A stretch of DNA of 64,000 bases from Paenibacillaceae bacterium. GTDB taxonomy: Bacteria; Bacillota; Clostridia; Lachnospirales; Lachnospiraceae. The stretch's first letter is position 1. Each line of letters opens with the position of its first letter. Positions 25,966-34,720 of the stretch are shown here, one piece after another. The notes under the pieces were generated by a model. That model saw only the letters and a list, made by a program, of their open reading frames with translations. It was not told the origin of the DNA and searched no databases. The position numbers and the translations under genes are program-made. The DNA lies in the NCBI GenBank assembly GCA_015057705.1, contig SVDU01000004.1, positions 124,001 to 188,000 of the forward strand, read 5' to 3'.

Positions 25966-26196
25966 ATGACGTTACAAAAAAACAAGAGGTATGCAGTTGT
26001 AGATGAGACCCATTGTGTCGCCTGCGGCAGCTGTATGAAAGTGTGTCCGAAAGGAGCCATTACAATACCATGTGGGATCACAGCAAAAATAGGCACGTTA
26101 AAATGTGTTGGCTGTGGTTTGTGTGCAAAGGCCTGTCCGGCATCAGTGATTCATATTGAAATGACAAAAAGGGGGGAAGAAGATGGGAACAAATAA
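25966..26196 (+). CDS. 2[4Fe-4S] ferredoxin
   Basis: A 76-residue protein with two complete CxxCxxCxxxCP motifs at Cys17/20/23/27 and Cys47/50/53/57, the bacterial 2[4Fe-4S] ferredoxin pattern, plus a spare Cys36. Start at 25966 is chosen because GGAGG ends five bases upstream; the ATG at 25954 lies before that site. It overlaps the next gene by 14 bases, and the pair probably forms one electron-transfer unit with the membrane Fe-S protein. Confidence 0.92.
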   Translation: MTLQKNKRYAVVDETHCVACGSCMKVCPKGAITIPCGITAKIGTLKCVGCGLCAKACPASVIHIEMTKRGEEDGNK

Positions 26197-26770
26197 GAAA
26201 AAAAACTGGTATGATTATCTCTGGCTGGCATCTTTGCTCTATCTGATTCTGGGATTCTTTAATATTCTTTTTGCCTGGCTGGGACTCCTTTGTTTCCTGA
26301 TTCCATTGGGAATCTCTGCAGTTAAGGGAAATAAAACCTATTGCAATCACTACTGCGGCAGAGGCCAGCTTCTGGATCTTCTTGGAATCAAACTGAAATT
26401 ATCCCGGAAGAAAGATATACCAGCATTTATAAGAAGCCGTGGATTCCGGTATGGATTTCTCATCTTTTTTCTTATCATGTTTGGAAATATGCTGTTTACC
26501 ACTTATCTGGTTTTTTCAGATGCAGGAAGCTTAAAGCAGGCAGTGCAGCTTTTATGGACCTTTAAACTTCCCTGGCATTTTGCTTATCATGGAACCATAG
26601 CAGCGGACTGGGTTGCCCAGTTTGCCTTCGGATTCTACAGCGTTATGCTCACCTCCACAGTGCTTGGTATTATCACCATGGTTTTGTATAAACCAAGGTC
26701 CTGGTGTGTATACTGTCCCATGGGGACCATGACACAGCAGATTTGCAAGTTAAAGGACAAATCATCATAA
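26183..26770 (+). CDS. NapH-like 4Fe-4S membrane protein
   Basis: A 195-residue integral membrane protein with about four helices. Cysteine motifs C-N-H-Y-C-G-R-G (Cys54, Cys58) and C-V-Y-C-P-M-G-T (Cys175, Cys178, then Cys188) lie in cytosolic loops and match the NapH/NosR/RnfB-type quinol-interacting family, which passes electrons between the membrane and soluble Fe-S proteins. Each motif is shorter than the canonical CxxxCP-x-C set, so cluster content is uncertain. Overlaps the ferredoxin gene; rubredoxin follows after its own promoter. Confidence 0.75.
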   Translation: MGTNKKKNWYDYLWLASLLYLILGFFNILFAWLGLLCFLIPLGISAVKGNKTYCNHYCGRGQLLDLLGIKLKLSRKKDIPAFIRSRGFRYGFLIFFLIMFGNMLFTTYLVFSDAGSLKQAVQLLWTFKLPWHFAYHGTIAADWVAQFAFGFYSVMLTSTVLGIITMVLYKPRSWCVYCPMGTMTQQICKLKDKSS

Positions 26771-26775
26771 ATCTA

Positions 26776-26804
26776 TTGATAAAAAACATATTATATGCTA
26801 TAAA
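26776..26804 (+). promoter_or_regulatory. Promoter for the rubredoxin gene
   Basis: TTGATA (26776-26781), 17-base spacer, TATAAA (26799-26804), 34 bases before the rubredoxin start. Confidence 0.5.
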
Positions 26805-26837
26805 AGAAGCACAGAGAAATGTAAGGAGGTGACAGGA

Positions 26838-26996
26838 ATGGCAAAGTATGTTTGTGAACCATGTGGATACGTATATGATCCGGAAATCGGTGATCCTGAT
26901 TCTGGTATTGAGCCAGGTACTGCATTTGAGGATATTCCAGAGGATTGGGTTTGCCCAGTATGCGGAGTTGGTAAAGATATGTTTGTTGAAGAATAA
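26838..26996 (+). CDS. Rubredoxin
   Basis: A 52-residue rubredoxin, a one-iron electron carrier. The four iron-binding cysteines are Cys6, Cys9, Cys39 and Cys42 in [10 protein letters not shown] and C-P-V-C-G-V-G-K. Start follows AAGGAGGTGACAGGA, an almost ideal ribosome site. Typical partner in anaerobes for superoxide reductase, rubrerythrin or flavodiiron proteins; none is in the window. Ends at a strong terminator. Confidence 0.97.
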   Translation: MAKYVCEPCGYVYDPEIGDPDSGIEPGTAFEDIPEDWVCPVCGVGKDMFVEE

Positions 26997-27025
26997 ACCT
27001 GCAGTCATCTTTGAACGGCAGACAT

Positions 27026-27072
27026 GCCTTCAAGCCACAGGCGATTTATTGCCTGGCTTGAAGGCTTTTTTT
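27026..27072 (+). terminator. Terminator after rubredoxin
   Basis: Long near-perfect stem (27026-27042 with 27051-27065) and seven Ts. It touches the stop codon of the convergent subtilase gene. Confidence 0.85.
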
Positions 27073-28744
27073 AATTACTGGTGAAACGCTCAAACAGCCG
27101 GTTTACATCAACCTGACCGTATCCCCATATATTGTTGGGGTAGGTGTTTGCCGGATTTCTCACAGCACCGCTTATCATCAGCCGGTTCACGTCATTGCCG
27201 GTGATTCTGGGATAATTTGCCTTTACAATTCCCCATTCAAATACCATAGCGATGATTCCTGCTGCATGGGCAGCAGCAGCTCCCGTTCCGGTTGCGGTTC
27301 CGTAAAGGCCTCCCGGCACTGCACAGCTAAGTTCAAAGCCTGGAGCTGCAAGATCGGGTTTTACCTGATTTGTTCTTGTATAGCCTCTTCCTGATTCTGG
27401 AAGAATGCTGTCATTTAACTGATTATAGGCAGATACAGTCAATTGGTGTCTTGCATTGCCTGGTGATGTGATGGTCGTATCCGGACTTGAGTCCAGGAAG
27501 AAGGTATCATTTGATAGAAGATCACCGGAGGGAAGCCAGGAATGAAAGGAAAAAGCCTCGTTTTCCGGACTCTGCGCCCGCAGATACCAGATACCGGGGA
27601 GCGGATTACTAAAGCGCAGAAGAATCACCTGCTCCCCTGACTCCTCTTCAAAAATAATATTATTCACATAGATTGTGGTCTTATTAAAAATAAAGCTGAA
27701 CTTTCTGCATTGGTTTAATCCCGGATATACTGGTTGGGTAGATTCACGGTTGGGAGAGGAGATATCAATGGAAAGCCTGGCAGGTGCATAAGTCCAGATT
27801 TCCATGGCAAATATGGTGTCACTGCTGCCGACTCTCAGCTCGATGTCATTGTAATAAGGGACAGTGGAAGTGGAGTTGTAGTAATGACGCTGGCTATTTC
27901 CCTCATTGCCGGCAGCAACGGAGACCCCATTGCCGGGAAGAAGGGCCAGATGATCTAAATAAGCACTGGCAGCACCTCTTCCGTCATGACCGCCCTGATT
28001 GCTTGCGAGAGCAATGCAGATGACCACAGGGCGGTTAAAACGGGAAGCAACGGTAACGGCATAGCGGATGCCAAGAATTAAATCAGATTCCTGATAGCAG
28101 TTTGCACTTTCTGGAACAAAGGATACTTTTTTCAGAACAGGCTTTGCTTCCTTTAACTTAACAATCACCAGATCAGACTGGGGAACAACGCCGCTGAACC
28201 CCTGCTGTTCGTTGGGGGAGCCAGCCAGGATACTGGCAATAGCAGTTCCGTGTCCCAGCACATCAGTCATAGGAATAACACTTAAGGGGTCTGGTGAATT
28301 GAGGGCAACATTAATCTGTTCCCTGCTGTATTCAGAACCAAAGGTAAATTCATTGGGGATGGTGCCTGACTGATCGGTCTGATCCCACATGGTAAGAATC
28401 CGGGAAGTGCCGTCATTAAAGAGAAAAGCCGGGTGACGGTAATCAATCCCAGTGTCAATGACCGCTACCAATACCCCCTGCCCGTATAAAGCCAGATAGG
28501 GATTTGTCTGCACCGTAGTAACTCCCGATTTTTCCAGGCTTATGGTTGAGGCAAGGTTGTAAAGGGTGGGAAAGCTGCTGTAGGAATGCTTTCCAAGGTC
28601 ACAGGGATCTCCGTTGCCGGCGGGGATATGAAGCAGAGAGTTCTGTCTGTTTAAATAGGTGATATTATCACCGGTATCATAGGTTGGTGCCAGGGCGGTG
28701 CTGATCATTAAATCATAATAACTGTTATCCAGAATTTTTGACAA
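27071..28744 (-). CDS. Subtilase (S8) family protein, Csp-like, with catalytic Ser replaced by Gly
   Basis: A 557-residue protein of the Csp-like subtilase group, without a signal peptide. The catalytic Asp97 (V-I-D-T-G-I-D) and His165 (G-H-G-T-A-I-A-S) are present, as is the oxyanion Asn region (A-A-G-N-E-G). But the serine block G-T-S-x-A-A-x-H reads G-T-G-A-A-A-A-H: residue 488 is Gly (codon GGA at 27283-27281). The protein is thus predicted to be inactive as a serine protease. In C. difficile the pseudoproteases CspA and CspC act in spore germination. A TTG start at 28744 with GGGAGGA upstream. Downstream of an amidase gene on the same strand. Confidence 0.85.
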   Translation of the reverse strand: MSKILDNSYYDLMISTALAPTYDTGDNITYLNRQNSLLHIPAGNGDPCDLGKHSYSSFPTLYNLASTISLEKSGVTTVQTNPYLALYGQGVLVAVIDTGIDYRHPAFLFNDGTSRILTMWDQTDQSGTIPNEFTFGSEYSREQINVALNSPDPLSVIPMTDVLGHGTAIASILAGSPNEQQGFSGVVPQSDLVIVKLKEAKPVLKKVSFVPESANCYQESDLILGIRYAVTVASRFNRPVVICIALASNQGGHDGRGAASAYLDHLALLPGNGVSVAAGNEGNSQRHYYNSTSTVPYYNDIELRVGSSDTIFAMEIWTYAPARLSIDISSPNRESTQPVYPGLNQCRKFSFIFNKTTIYVNNIIFEEESGEQVILLRFSNPLPGIWYLRAQSPENEAFSFHSWLPSGDLLSNDTFFLDSSPDTTITSPGNARHQLTVSAYNQLNDSILPESGRGYTRTNQVKPDLAAPGFELSCAVPGGLYGTATGTGAAAAHAAGIIAMVFEWGIVKANYPRITGNDVNRLMISGAVRNPANTYPNNIWGYGQVDVNRLFERFTSN

Positions 28745-28817
28745 ACCTGTTCCTCCCTGCCAGTTAGGGCTGTAATTTATGATATATTTTATGCGGGAAG
28801 GCAGGGATTATGAGCTC

Positions 28818-29699
28818 TTAGTTGGCAGGCGGTGCCGAAACAGCAGCAGTGGCCGTTGTAAAAGTGGACTTTCCAGCTTTGTTTAAATATTCAATGATAC
28901 CTTTGGCGTCAGCCTCTCCCAGTTTCTTTAACTGCTCGTCAGTGGAGAGAAATCCGGTTAAGTCGCTGATGTAGTTGATGTATCCATGCTCAATGATAAA
29001 GCCGCGGAGACCGTACATCTGGGAATACCTGGGGATTGCATAGTAATCAGCAGTACTTCCATCTGGATATAAGGTTCCGTTTTTGGAATCCTGAAGAATT
29101 AATCCTCTGTTGTGAAGTCCAAGGCCGGTAAGCTGGTTTAAAATCGTATTTGCTGCTTCCTGGGACTGAATGGCAACGTTATTGTTAAAACGTCCGGTTC
29201 TGGGAGACATGGAACTGGCGCCGTAAGCATTCCTTGTGGTGCCGTTTCCTGCGATGGAATCTACATGTAAGCTTACAAATAAATCTGCACGGACGGAAGC
29301 CGCGAAGGCAGCCCGCTGATCCAGAGGAACGGTAACTTCGGAACTGTCTTTCGTCATATAAACGGTATAGTTAGAATTTTTCTCCAGATATTCTTTCGTA
29401 TAATTGGCTATTTTCATTGTAATGATATCTTCATAATAGGTAACTCCGTCGTATTCGAAGTGGCAGCCGGAGTAGTGACCGTCTGTTTTTCCGTGTCCAG
29501 GGTCTAAAACAACTACACAGTTGGATTTTAAACTCATTCCAGGACCGATCTCAGGCGCAGCAGTGTGGTTAACCGGCACAGCAAAGGCAGGTCCGGATTC
29601 TTCTTCCGCTTTTGCTGTGAAAACAACAGAAGATGAGAATAGGGCTGCAAGCATTATGACACCGGTGGTACGTTTAAAAATCTGATTAAAACGAAACAT
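28818..29699 (-). CDS. N-acetylmuramoyl-L-alanine amidase (Amidase_3), secreted
   Basis: A 293-residue exported zinc amidase that cleaves the muramoyl-alanine bond of peptidoglycan. A signal peptide is visible (basic start, hydrophobic 12-28, cleavage near A-K-A-E). The Amidase_3 domain begins with V-V-L-D-P-G-H-G; zinc ligands are His69, Glu90 and His145, and the catalytic Glu237 sits in I-I-E-H-G-Y. A Thr/Ala-rich tail ends the protein. Genes for wall lysis and a Csp-like pseudoprotease in one series suggest a spore or cell-wall context. Confidence 0.92.
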   Translation of the reverse strand: MFRFNQIFKRTTGVIMLAALFSSSVVFTAKAEEESGPAFAVPVNHTAAPEIGPGMSLKSNCVVVLDPGHGKTDGHYSGCHFEYDGVTYYEDIITMKIANYTKEYLEKNSNYTVYMTKDSSEVTVPLDQRAAFAASVRADLFVSLHVDSIAGNGTTRNAYGASSMSPRTGRFNNNVAIQSQEAANTILNQLTGLGLHNRGLILQDSKNGTLYPDGSTADYYAIPRYSQMYGLRGFIIEHGYINYISDLTGFLSTDEQLKKLGEADAKGIIEYLNKAGKSTFTTATAAVSAPPAN

Positions 29700-29734
29700 G
29701 ATAGATCCTCCTGAGCAATGGCATTTTGCCCAAT

Positions 29735-29763
29735 ATTATAGCACTAATTGTCATAATCTGCAA
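29735..29763 (-). promoter_or_regulatory. Promoter for the amidase gene
   Basis: On the minus strand TTGCAG (29763-29758), 17-base spacer, TATAAT (29740-29735), about 35 bases before the start codon. Confidence 0.6.
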
Positions 29764-29834
29764 ATGGTATTCTATGAATTTTTCATCTCCTGTGGTAGAA
29801 TGGGGAGTGTAAAAAAGGAACAGGAGAACTGCTT

Positions 29835-30791
29835 ATGAACTATTACTTCGCCCCCATGGAGGGGATTACAGGATATATTTACAGAAATGCACATCGTAAG
29901 TTTTTCAAGGATGTAGACGTATACTTCACACCTTTTATTGTACCGACCCAGAACCGTGAATTTTCTTCCAGAGAAAAAAATGATATTCTTCCGGAGCATA
30001 ATGAGGGCGCAAGGACGATTCCCCAGATTATGACCAATCATTGGGAGGGCTTCGTCTGGACCGCTATGGAACTTAAAAAGTATGGATATGATGAGGTAAA
30101 TCTAAATCTGGGCTGTCCATCTAAAACGGTAGTATCCAAGCAAAGAGGCTCTGGCTTTCTTGCAGTTCCTGATCAGTTAGACCAGTTCCTGGACCGGATC
30201 TTTTCGATTGATATGAACATTTCCGTTAAAACCAGAATCGGAAAGGACAGTCCGGAGGAATTTTATCGTCTTATGGAAATCTATAACAAGTATCCTGTTA
30301 AGGAGCTGATTATCCACCCCAGAATCCAAACGGATTTTTACCGGAATACTCCAAACTGGGACATGTTTCAGATGGCAGTCACCGTTAGTAAAAATCCCGT
30401 CTGCTATAATGGAGATATATTTACTCCTGAGGCTTATGACCGAATGGTTCAGAGATTTCCATCTGTGGACCGGGTGATGCTTGGCAGGGGACTGATTGCC
30501 AATCCCATGCTTGCAGGAGAAATAAAAGGACAGGGACGTCTTAAAAAAGAGCAGCTGAGGGCATTTCATGACGAAATTCTTTCTGGATACCAGGAAACGA
30601 TTTTTGGTGACCGCAATCTGCTGTTTAAAATGAAAGAACTGTGGGCTTATATGCTTCAGTCTTTTGAAAGCAGCGAAAAGCACGGGAAAAAGATACAAAA
30701 ATCCCAGAATCTATGGGACTACTCGTCTGCTGTAAATGCACTTTTCCAGGATCTGGAGTTAAAATCCGCTATGGATTTTCTCCCCCGATGA
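29835..30791 (+). CDS. dus: tRNA-dihydrouridine synthase
   Basis: A 318-residue FMN enzyme that reduces uridines in tRNA. The family motif is N-L-N-L-G-C-P-S-K (Cys94 being the proton donor), with the M-L-G-R-G-L-I-A-N-P phosphate-binding region towards the end. It starts directly with F-A-P-M-E-G-I-T. Length is normal. ATG has CAGGAG upstream. It is divergent from the amidase; a TAGAAT at 29796 may be its -10. Confidence 0.93.
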   Translation: MNYYFAPMEGITGYIYRNAHRKFFKDVDVYFTPFIVPTQNREFSSREKNDILPEHNEGARTIPQIMTNHWEGFVWTAMELKKYGYDEVNLNLGCPSKTVVSKQRGSGFLAVPDQLDQFLDRIFSIDMNISVKTRIGKDSPEEFYRLMEIYNKYPVKELIIHPRIQTDFYRNTPNWDMFQMAVTVSKNPVCYNGDIFTPEAYDRMVQRFPSVDRVMLGRGLIANPMLAGEIKGQGRLKKEQLRAFHDEILSGYQETIFGDRNLLFKMKELWAYMLQSFESSEKHGKKIQKSQNLWDYSSAVNALFQDLELKSAMDFLPR

Positions 30792-30835
30792 TTTTTTTTG
30801 TAAAGATAAAAAACGAATATTTTGTGATCGGATGG

Positions 30836-30874
30836 TTGAAATTAACAATATCTTGTGGTATATTCATGAATATA
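30836..30874 (+). promoter_or_regulatory. nrdA promoter with overlapping palindromic operator
   Basis: TTGAAA (30836-30841), 17-base spacer, TATATT (30859-30864). The -10 is the left arm of a perfect palindrome TATATTCATGAATATA (30859-30874). The placement suits a repressor of ribonucleotide reductase such as NrdR, though the sequence is not a clear NrdR box. Confidence 0.55.
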
Positions 30875-30929
30875 GCTTTGATAACAGTTATTGATATTAA
30901 TATAACGCAATAGAATGGCAGGAATCAGT

Positions 30930-33188
30930 ATGGATGAATTATACGGTAAAAATGAGATATTGGCATACTTTAAGGAAGTACCTGAATTAAGTCCGGTACT
31001 TGATGAGATAGAGCGGGAATGGAATTCACCATCATACGGTCTTAACAAGCTTTATATAAAGTTTATGACATTTTTTAAAGAGGACATGACGGTCAGAGAG
31101 AGACTTTCTGCACTGATTCAGGCTGCAGTTGAACTGACGACCCAGGAAGCCTCTGACTGGGAATACGTAAGTGCCAGAATTTATCTGGTTCAGTTTGGAC
31201 GAATCCTGAAAGCAGAGCTTAACAGGCATGGCTTAAAAAGCTTCTATGATAAAGTTGCTTATTTAACGGGAGAGAATCTGTACGGAAGCTACATTCTTGA
31301 AAATTACAGCGAGGACGAACTTAACCGGTATGAAGCTTATATTGATCATACCAGAGACCGTCTGTTTAATTACTCCGGACTGGAACTGGTGTTAAACCGT
31401 TACGTAATTCATAGCAGGGAGAATGTTCCCCTTGAAACACCCCAGGAGATGTTTTTAGGGATTGCCATGCATCTTGCCATGCTGGAAAAGGTGGATCGGG
31501 ACGGCTGGGTAAAGAAGTTTTATGATATGCTCAGCACATTAAAGGTGACCATGGCAACACCAACTTTGTCCAATGCGAGAAAACCCTACCATCAGCTTTC
31601 TTCCTGTTTTATTGATACAGTGCCGGACAGTCTGGATGGAATTTACCGAAGCATAGACAGCTTTGCCAAGATCAGTAAATTTGGCGGCGGCATGGGACTG
31701 TATTTTGGAAAAGTCCGGGCGGCCGGAAGTTCCATACGGGGATTTAAAGGGGCGGCCGGAGGTGTGATCCGTTGGATCAAGCTTGCCAATGATACGGCCG
31801 TTGCAGTGGATCAGCTGGGAATGCGCCAGGGTGCGGTAGCAGTGTACTTAGATGTATGGCACAAAGATCTTCCGGAATTTTTAATGCTTAAGACCAATAA
31901 CGGAGATGACCGCATGAAAGCCCACGATGTTTTCCCGGCAGTGTGCTACCCCGATCTTTTCTGGCGGCAGGCGAAGGAAGATATTGAAAGTAACTGGTAT
32001 CTGATGTGTCCCCACGAGATACTTACTGTAATGGGCTGGGCATTGGAAGATTGCTGGGGGGATTTGTGGGAGGAACGTTACCTCCAGTGTGTAAATGACG
32101 AAAGAATTCATAAGAGGGTTGTTCCGATTAAGGATATTATCCGTCTTGTTTTAAAGAGTGCGGTAGAAACAGGAACTCCGTTTACATTTAACCGGGATGC
32201 AGTCAATAATTCCAATCCAAACAGCCATAAGGGAATTATCTATTGCAGTAATCTCTGTACGGAAATTGCCCAGAATATGAGCGCAGTGGAACAGGTGGAA
32301 CAGAGCATGAAAACCGTGGACGGGGAAACGGTTGTAATAACCGTGACAAAGCCCGGAGATTTCGTTGTCTGTAATCTGGCCAGCTTATCCCTTGGAAAAA
32401 TAGATGTTAATTCCAAAGAAGAAATAACCGGGTTGGTCCGCAGTGCAGTGCGGGCTCTTGATAATGTCATTGATCTTAACTATTTTCCGGTTCCCTATGC
32501 AGAGATCACCAATGAACGATACCGCCCAATCGGTCTAGGAGTAAGCGGCTATCACCATATGCTTGCCAACAACAAAATTGCATGGGAATCAGAAGAGCAT
32601 CTGGCTTTCGCAGATCGGGTTTTTGAGACCATAAATTATGCAGCGGTGGAGGCCAGCTGTGATCTTGCAAGAGAAAAAGGAAGCTATTCGTTCTTTGAAG
32701 GAAGCGACTGGCAGACGGGTGCTTATTTAAAAAAACGGGGCTATGAATCCCGTGAGTGGACCGAATTAGGTAAGAAAGTGAATGCATGGGGGATGAGAAA
32801 CGGCTGGCTGATTGCGATCGCCCCCACCAGCAGTACAAGCATGATCGCAGGAACAACTGCAGGACTTGATCCGATTATGAGCCGTTACTATCTGGAAGAG
32901 AAAAAGAACGGACTGGTTCCAAGAGTTGCGCCTGGGCTTACTCCGGATACATTCTGGCTATATAAAAATGCTCATTATATTGACCAGACCTGGTCTGTAA
33001 AGGCAGCAGGGGTCAGGCAGCGTCATATTGACCAGGCCCAGAGTATGAATTTGTATATCACCAATGATTATACCTTAAGGCAGGTGCTTGGGTTGTACAT
33101 TCTGGCCTGGGAATCGGGAGTAAAGACTATTTACTACATCCGCTCCAAAAGCCTTGAAGTGGACGACTGTGAGGCATGCTCCAGCTAA
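30930..33188 (+). CDS. nrdA: Class I ribonucleotide reductase, alpha (large) subunit
   Basis: A 752-residue catalytic subunit making deoxyribonucleotides with a beta subunit radical. The substrate-site cysteines are visible: S-S-C (after H-Q-L) and N-L-C-T-E-I, with V-V-C-N-L-A-S following. The C-terminal redox pair is D-D-C-E-A-C-S-S. It has no ATP-cone at the N-terminus, so overall activity control by dATP is doubtful. ATG 30930 is taken because AGGA lies seven bases upstream; the ATG at 30915 has no ribosome site. Class I enzymes need oxygen, notable for an anaerobe. Operon with nrdB. Confidence 0.95.
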   Translation: MDELYGKNEILAYFKEVPELSPVLDEIEREWNSPSYGLNKLYIKFMTFFKEDMTVRERLSALIQAAVELTTQEASDWEYVSARIYLVQFGRILKAELNRHGLKSFYDKVAYLTGENLYGSYILENYSEDELNRYEAYIDHTRDRLFNYSGLELVLNRYVIHSRENVPLETPQEMFLGIAMHLAMLEKVDRDGWVKKFYDMLSTLKVTMATPTLSNARKPYHQLSSCFIDTVPDSLDGIYRSIDSFAKISKFGGGMGLYFGKVRAAGSSIRGFKGAAGGVIRWIKLANDTAVAVDQLGMRQGAVAVYLDVWHKDLPEFLMLKTNNGDDRMKAHDVFPAVCYPDLFWRQAKEDIESNWYLMCPHEILTVMGWALEDCWGDLWEERYLQCVNDERIHKRVVPIKDIIRLVLKSAVETGTPFTFNRDAVNNSNPNSHKGIIYCSNLCTEIAQNMSAVEQVEQSMKTVDGETVVITVTKPGDFVVCNLASLSLGKIDVNSKEEITGLVRSAVRALDNVIDLNYFPVPYAEITNERYRPIGLGVSGYHHMLANNKIAWESEEHLAFADRVFETINYAAVEASCDLAREKGSYSFFEGSDWQTGAYLKKRGYESREWTELGKKVNAWGMRNGWLIAIAPTSSTSMIAGTTAGLDPIMSRYYLEEKKNGLVPRVAPGLTPDTFWLYKNAHYIDQTWSVKAAGVRQRHIDQAQSMNLYITNDYTLRQVLGLYILAWESGVKTIYYIRSKSLEVDDCEACSS

Positions 33189-33235
33189 GAAGTTAAGAAA
33201 ATAAGACAATAAAAAGGAGAGTGGAACCAGAACCC

Positions 33236-34279
33236 ATGGAACAGTTAAAAAAAAGACCTCTATTTAATCCGGAAGGATCCGTGGAAGTAAGAGATCGGCG
33301 CATGATCAATGGCAATACCACCAATCTGAATGATTTTAACAACATGAAATACGGCTGGGTAAGTGACTGGTATCGTCAGGCCATGAATAATTTCTGGATA
33401 CCGGAGGAGATTAATCTGTTAAGAGACAGCAAGGATTATCCTCTTTTAAGTCCGGGTGAGCGCAGAGCGTATGATAAGATTTTATCATTTCTGGTGTTTT
33501 TAGACAGCATCCAGACAGCCAACTTACCGGCCATCAGCGAATATATAACAGCCAATGAGATCAATCTCTGCCTGGCAATTCAGACCTTTCAGGAGGCAGT
33601 TCACAGTCAGAGCTACAGCTATATGCTGGATACCATCTGCGAACCTCAAACGAGAAATGAGGTTTTGTATCAGTGGAAGAATGATCCTCATCTGCTGGCA
33701 CGAAACACTTTTATCGGAGATCTGTATAATGAATTTCAGAAAGATAAGAGCAGCCGGGCATTTTTGAAAGCAGTGGTTGCCAACTTTATTCTGGAAGGAA
33801 TCTATTTTTACAGTGGCTTTATGTTCTTCTACAATCTGGGACGTAATCATAAAATGACAGGTTCCTCTCAGGAGATCCGCTATATTAACCGGGATGAGAA
33901 TACACACTTATGGCTGTTCCGCAACATCATTCTGGAGCTGAAAAAGGAAGAACCCCAACTATTTACTCCGGAATGCGTCAGTGAGTACCGAAGCATGATC
34001 AAAGAAGGGTGCGAGCAGGAAATCGCATGGGGAATCTATGCCATTGGAGATGAGGTTGTCGGATTAACAAAGGAAATGATCACAGATTACATCATGTATC
34101 TGGGGAATTTCCGGTGTGAAAGTCTTGGCTGGGAGCGGATTTATGAGGGGCATGAAAGAGAGCCTGAGAGTATGTCCTGGGTCAGCCAGTACAGCAACGC
34201 AAATTTAATAAAAACTGATTTTTTTGAAGCAAGAAGCACAGCATATGCCAAGAGCAGCGCTCTGATTGACGATCTGTAA
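33236..34279 (+). CDS. nrdB: Class I ribonucleotide reductase, beta (small) subunit
   Basis: A 347-residue ferritin-like subunit holding the metal site and radical. Metal ligands can be assigned: D-S-I-Q-T-A-N, E-A-V-H (Glu and His) with the radical Tyr in H-S-Q-S-Y, and E-G-I-Y-F plus N-R-D-E-N-T-H for the second half. The start is ambiguous: ATG 33236 is 16 bases from AAGGAG, while a GTG at 33221 is only one base from it; conserved L-F-N-P-E-G begins soon after either. The stop lies inside a 22-base tandem duplication. 47 bases after nrdA. Confidence 0.92.
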   Translation: MEQLKKRPLFNPEGSVEVRDRRMINGNTTNLNDFNNMKYGWVSDWYRQAMNNFWIPEEINLLRDSKDYPLLSPGERRAYDKILSFLVFLDSIQTANLPAISEYITANEINLCLAIQTFQEAVHSQSYSYMLDTICEPQTRNEVLYQWKNDPHLLARNTFIGDLYNEFQKDKSSRAFLKAVVANFILEGIYFYSGFMFFYNLGRNHKMTGSSQEIRYINRDENTHLWLFRNIILELKKEEPQLFTPECVSEYRSMIKEGCEQEIAWGIYAIGDEVVGLTKEMITDYIMYLGNFRCESLGWERIYEGHEREPESMSWVSQYSNANLIKTDFFEARSTAYAKSSALIDDL

Positions 34280-34314
34280 ATGGAACGCAGTGGATCTGTA
34301 AATGGAACGCAGTG
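34271..34314 (+). repeat. 22-base perfect tandem duplication at the nrdB stop codon
   Basis: Two identical 22-base units (34271-34292, 34293-34314), each starting GATCTGTAAATGG, with two more matching bases after. The nrdB stop (34277-34279) lies in the first copy. A recent slippage duplication between nrdB and ssrA. Confidence 0.9.
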
Positions 34315-34318
34315 GATG

Positions 34319-34347
34319 TTGACATTTATTTTTTTTCGTGATACTAT
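34319..34347 (+). promoter_or_regulatory. ssrA promoter
   Basis: TTGACA (34319-34324), 17-base spacer, TACTAT (34342-34347), with the RNA 5' end about 30 bases after the -10 (or with a short precursor). Confidence 0.65.
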
Positions 34348-34376
34348 GATAATGCTCGCTTGAAGAGTACCAGTCA

Positions 34377-34716
34377 GGGGCAGTACTGGTTTCGACAGGG
34401 GCTATGCAGCTGGTGAAGCTATCCGTATGCGATGCGTTAAATGGCAAACCTAAATATAAACGCTAACAATAATAAATTAGCTTTAGCTGCTTAATGCAGC
34501 TTGTCGGCCTTAGAGCACTCACACTTTAAGATCCCGGCATCGACTATGTGAGAAACGACGTATGCAAAGCTTTGAGTATGCGGATGTATTATGAAGCTAC
34601 TAAAGCAGTCAGGGTGTTAGTTCCCGGGCTGTGGAGGGAATGTCAATGAACTAACTATGATAGTAGAAGAACAGGGAATTGGTTTTTGGACACGGGTTCA
34701 AATCCCGTCTGCTCCA
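34377..34716 (+). ncRNA. ssrA: Transfer-messenger RNA (tmRNA)
   Basis: About 340 bases. The 5' acceptor arm GGGGCAG (34377-34383) pairs with CTGCTCC (34709-34715), followed by the invariant CTGGTTTCGACAGGGG. The tag reading frame at 34444-34494 encodes ANLNINANNNKLALAA and a stop; its ALAA end is the ClpXP-type degron. The T-arm GGGTTCAAATCCC is intact. CCA is not encoded. It rescues stalled ribosomes together with SmpB (not in the window). Confidence 0.97.
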
Positions 34717-34719
34717 CTC
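34692..34719 (+). other. tmRNA 3' end as attachment-site-like direct repeat (left copy)
   Basis: The T-arm and acceptor 3' strand of tmRNA. 25 of 28 bases recur at 35889-35916. The 3' ends of tmRNA and tRNA genes are common integrase targets. Confidence 0.6.
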
Positions 34720-34720
34720 G

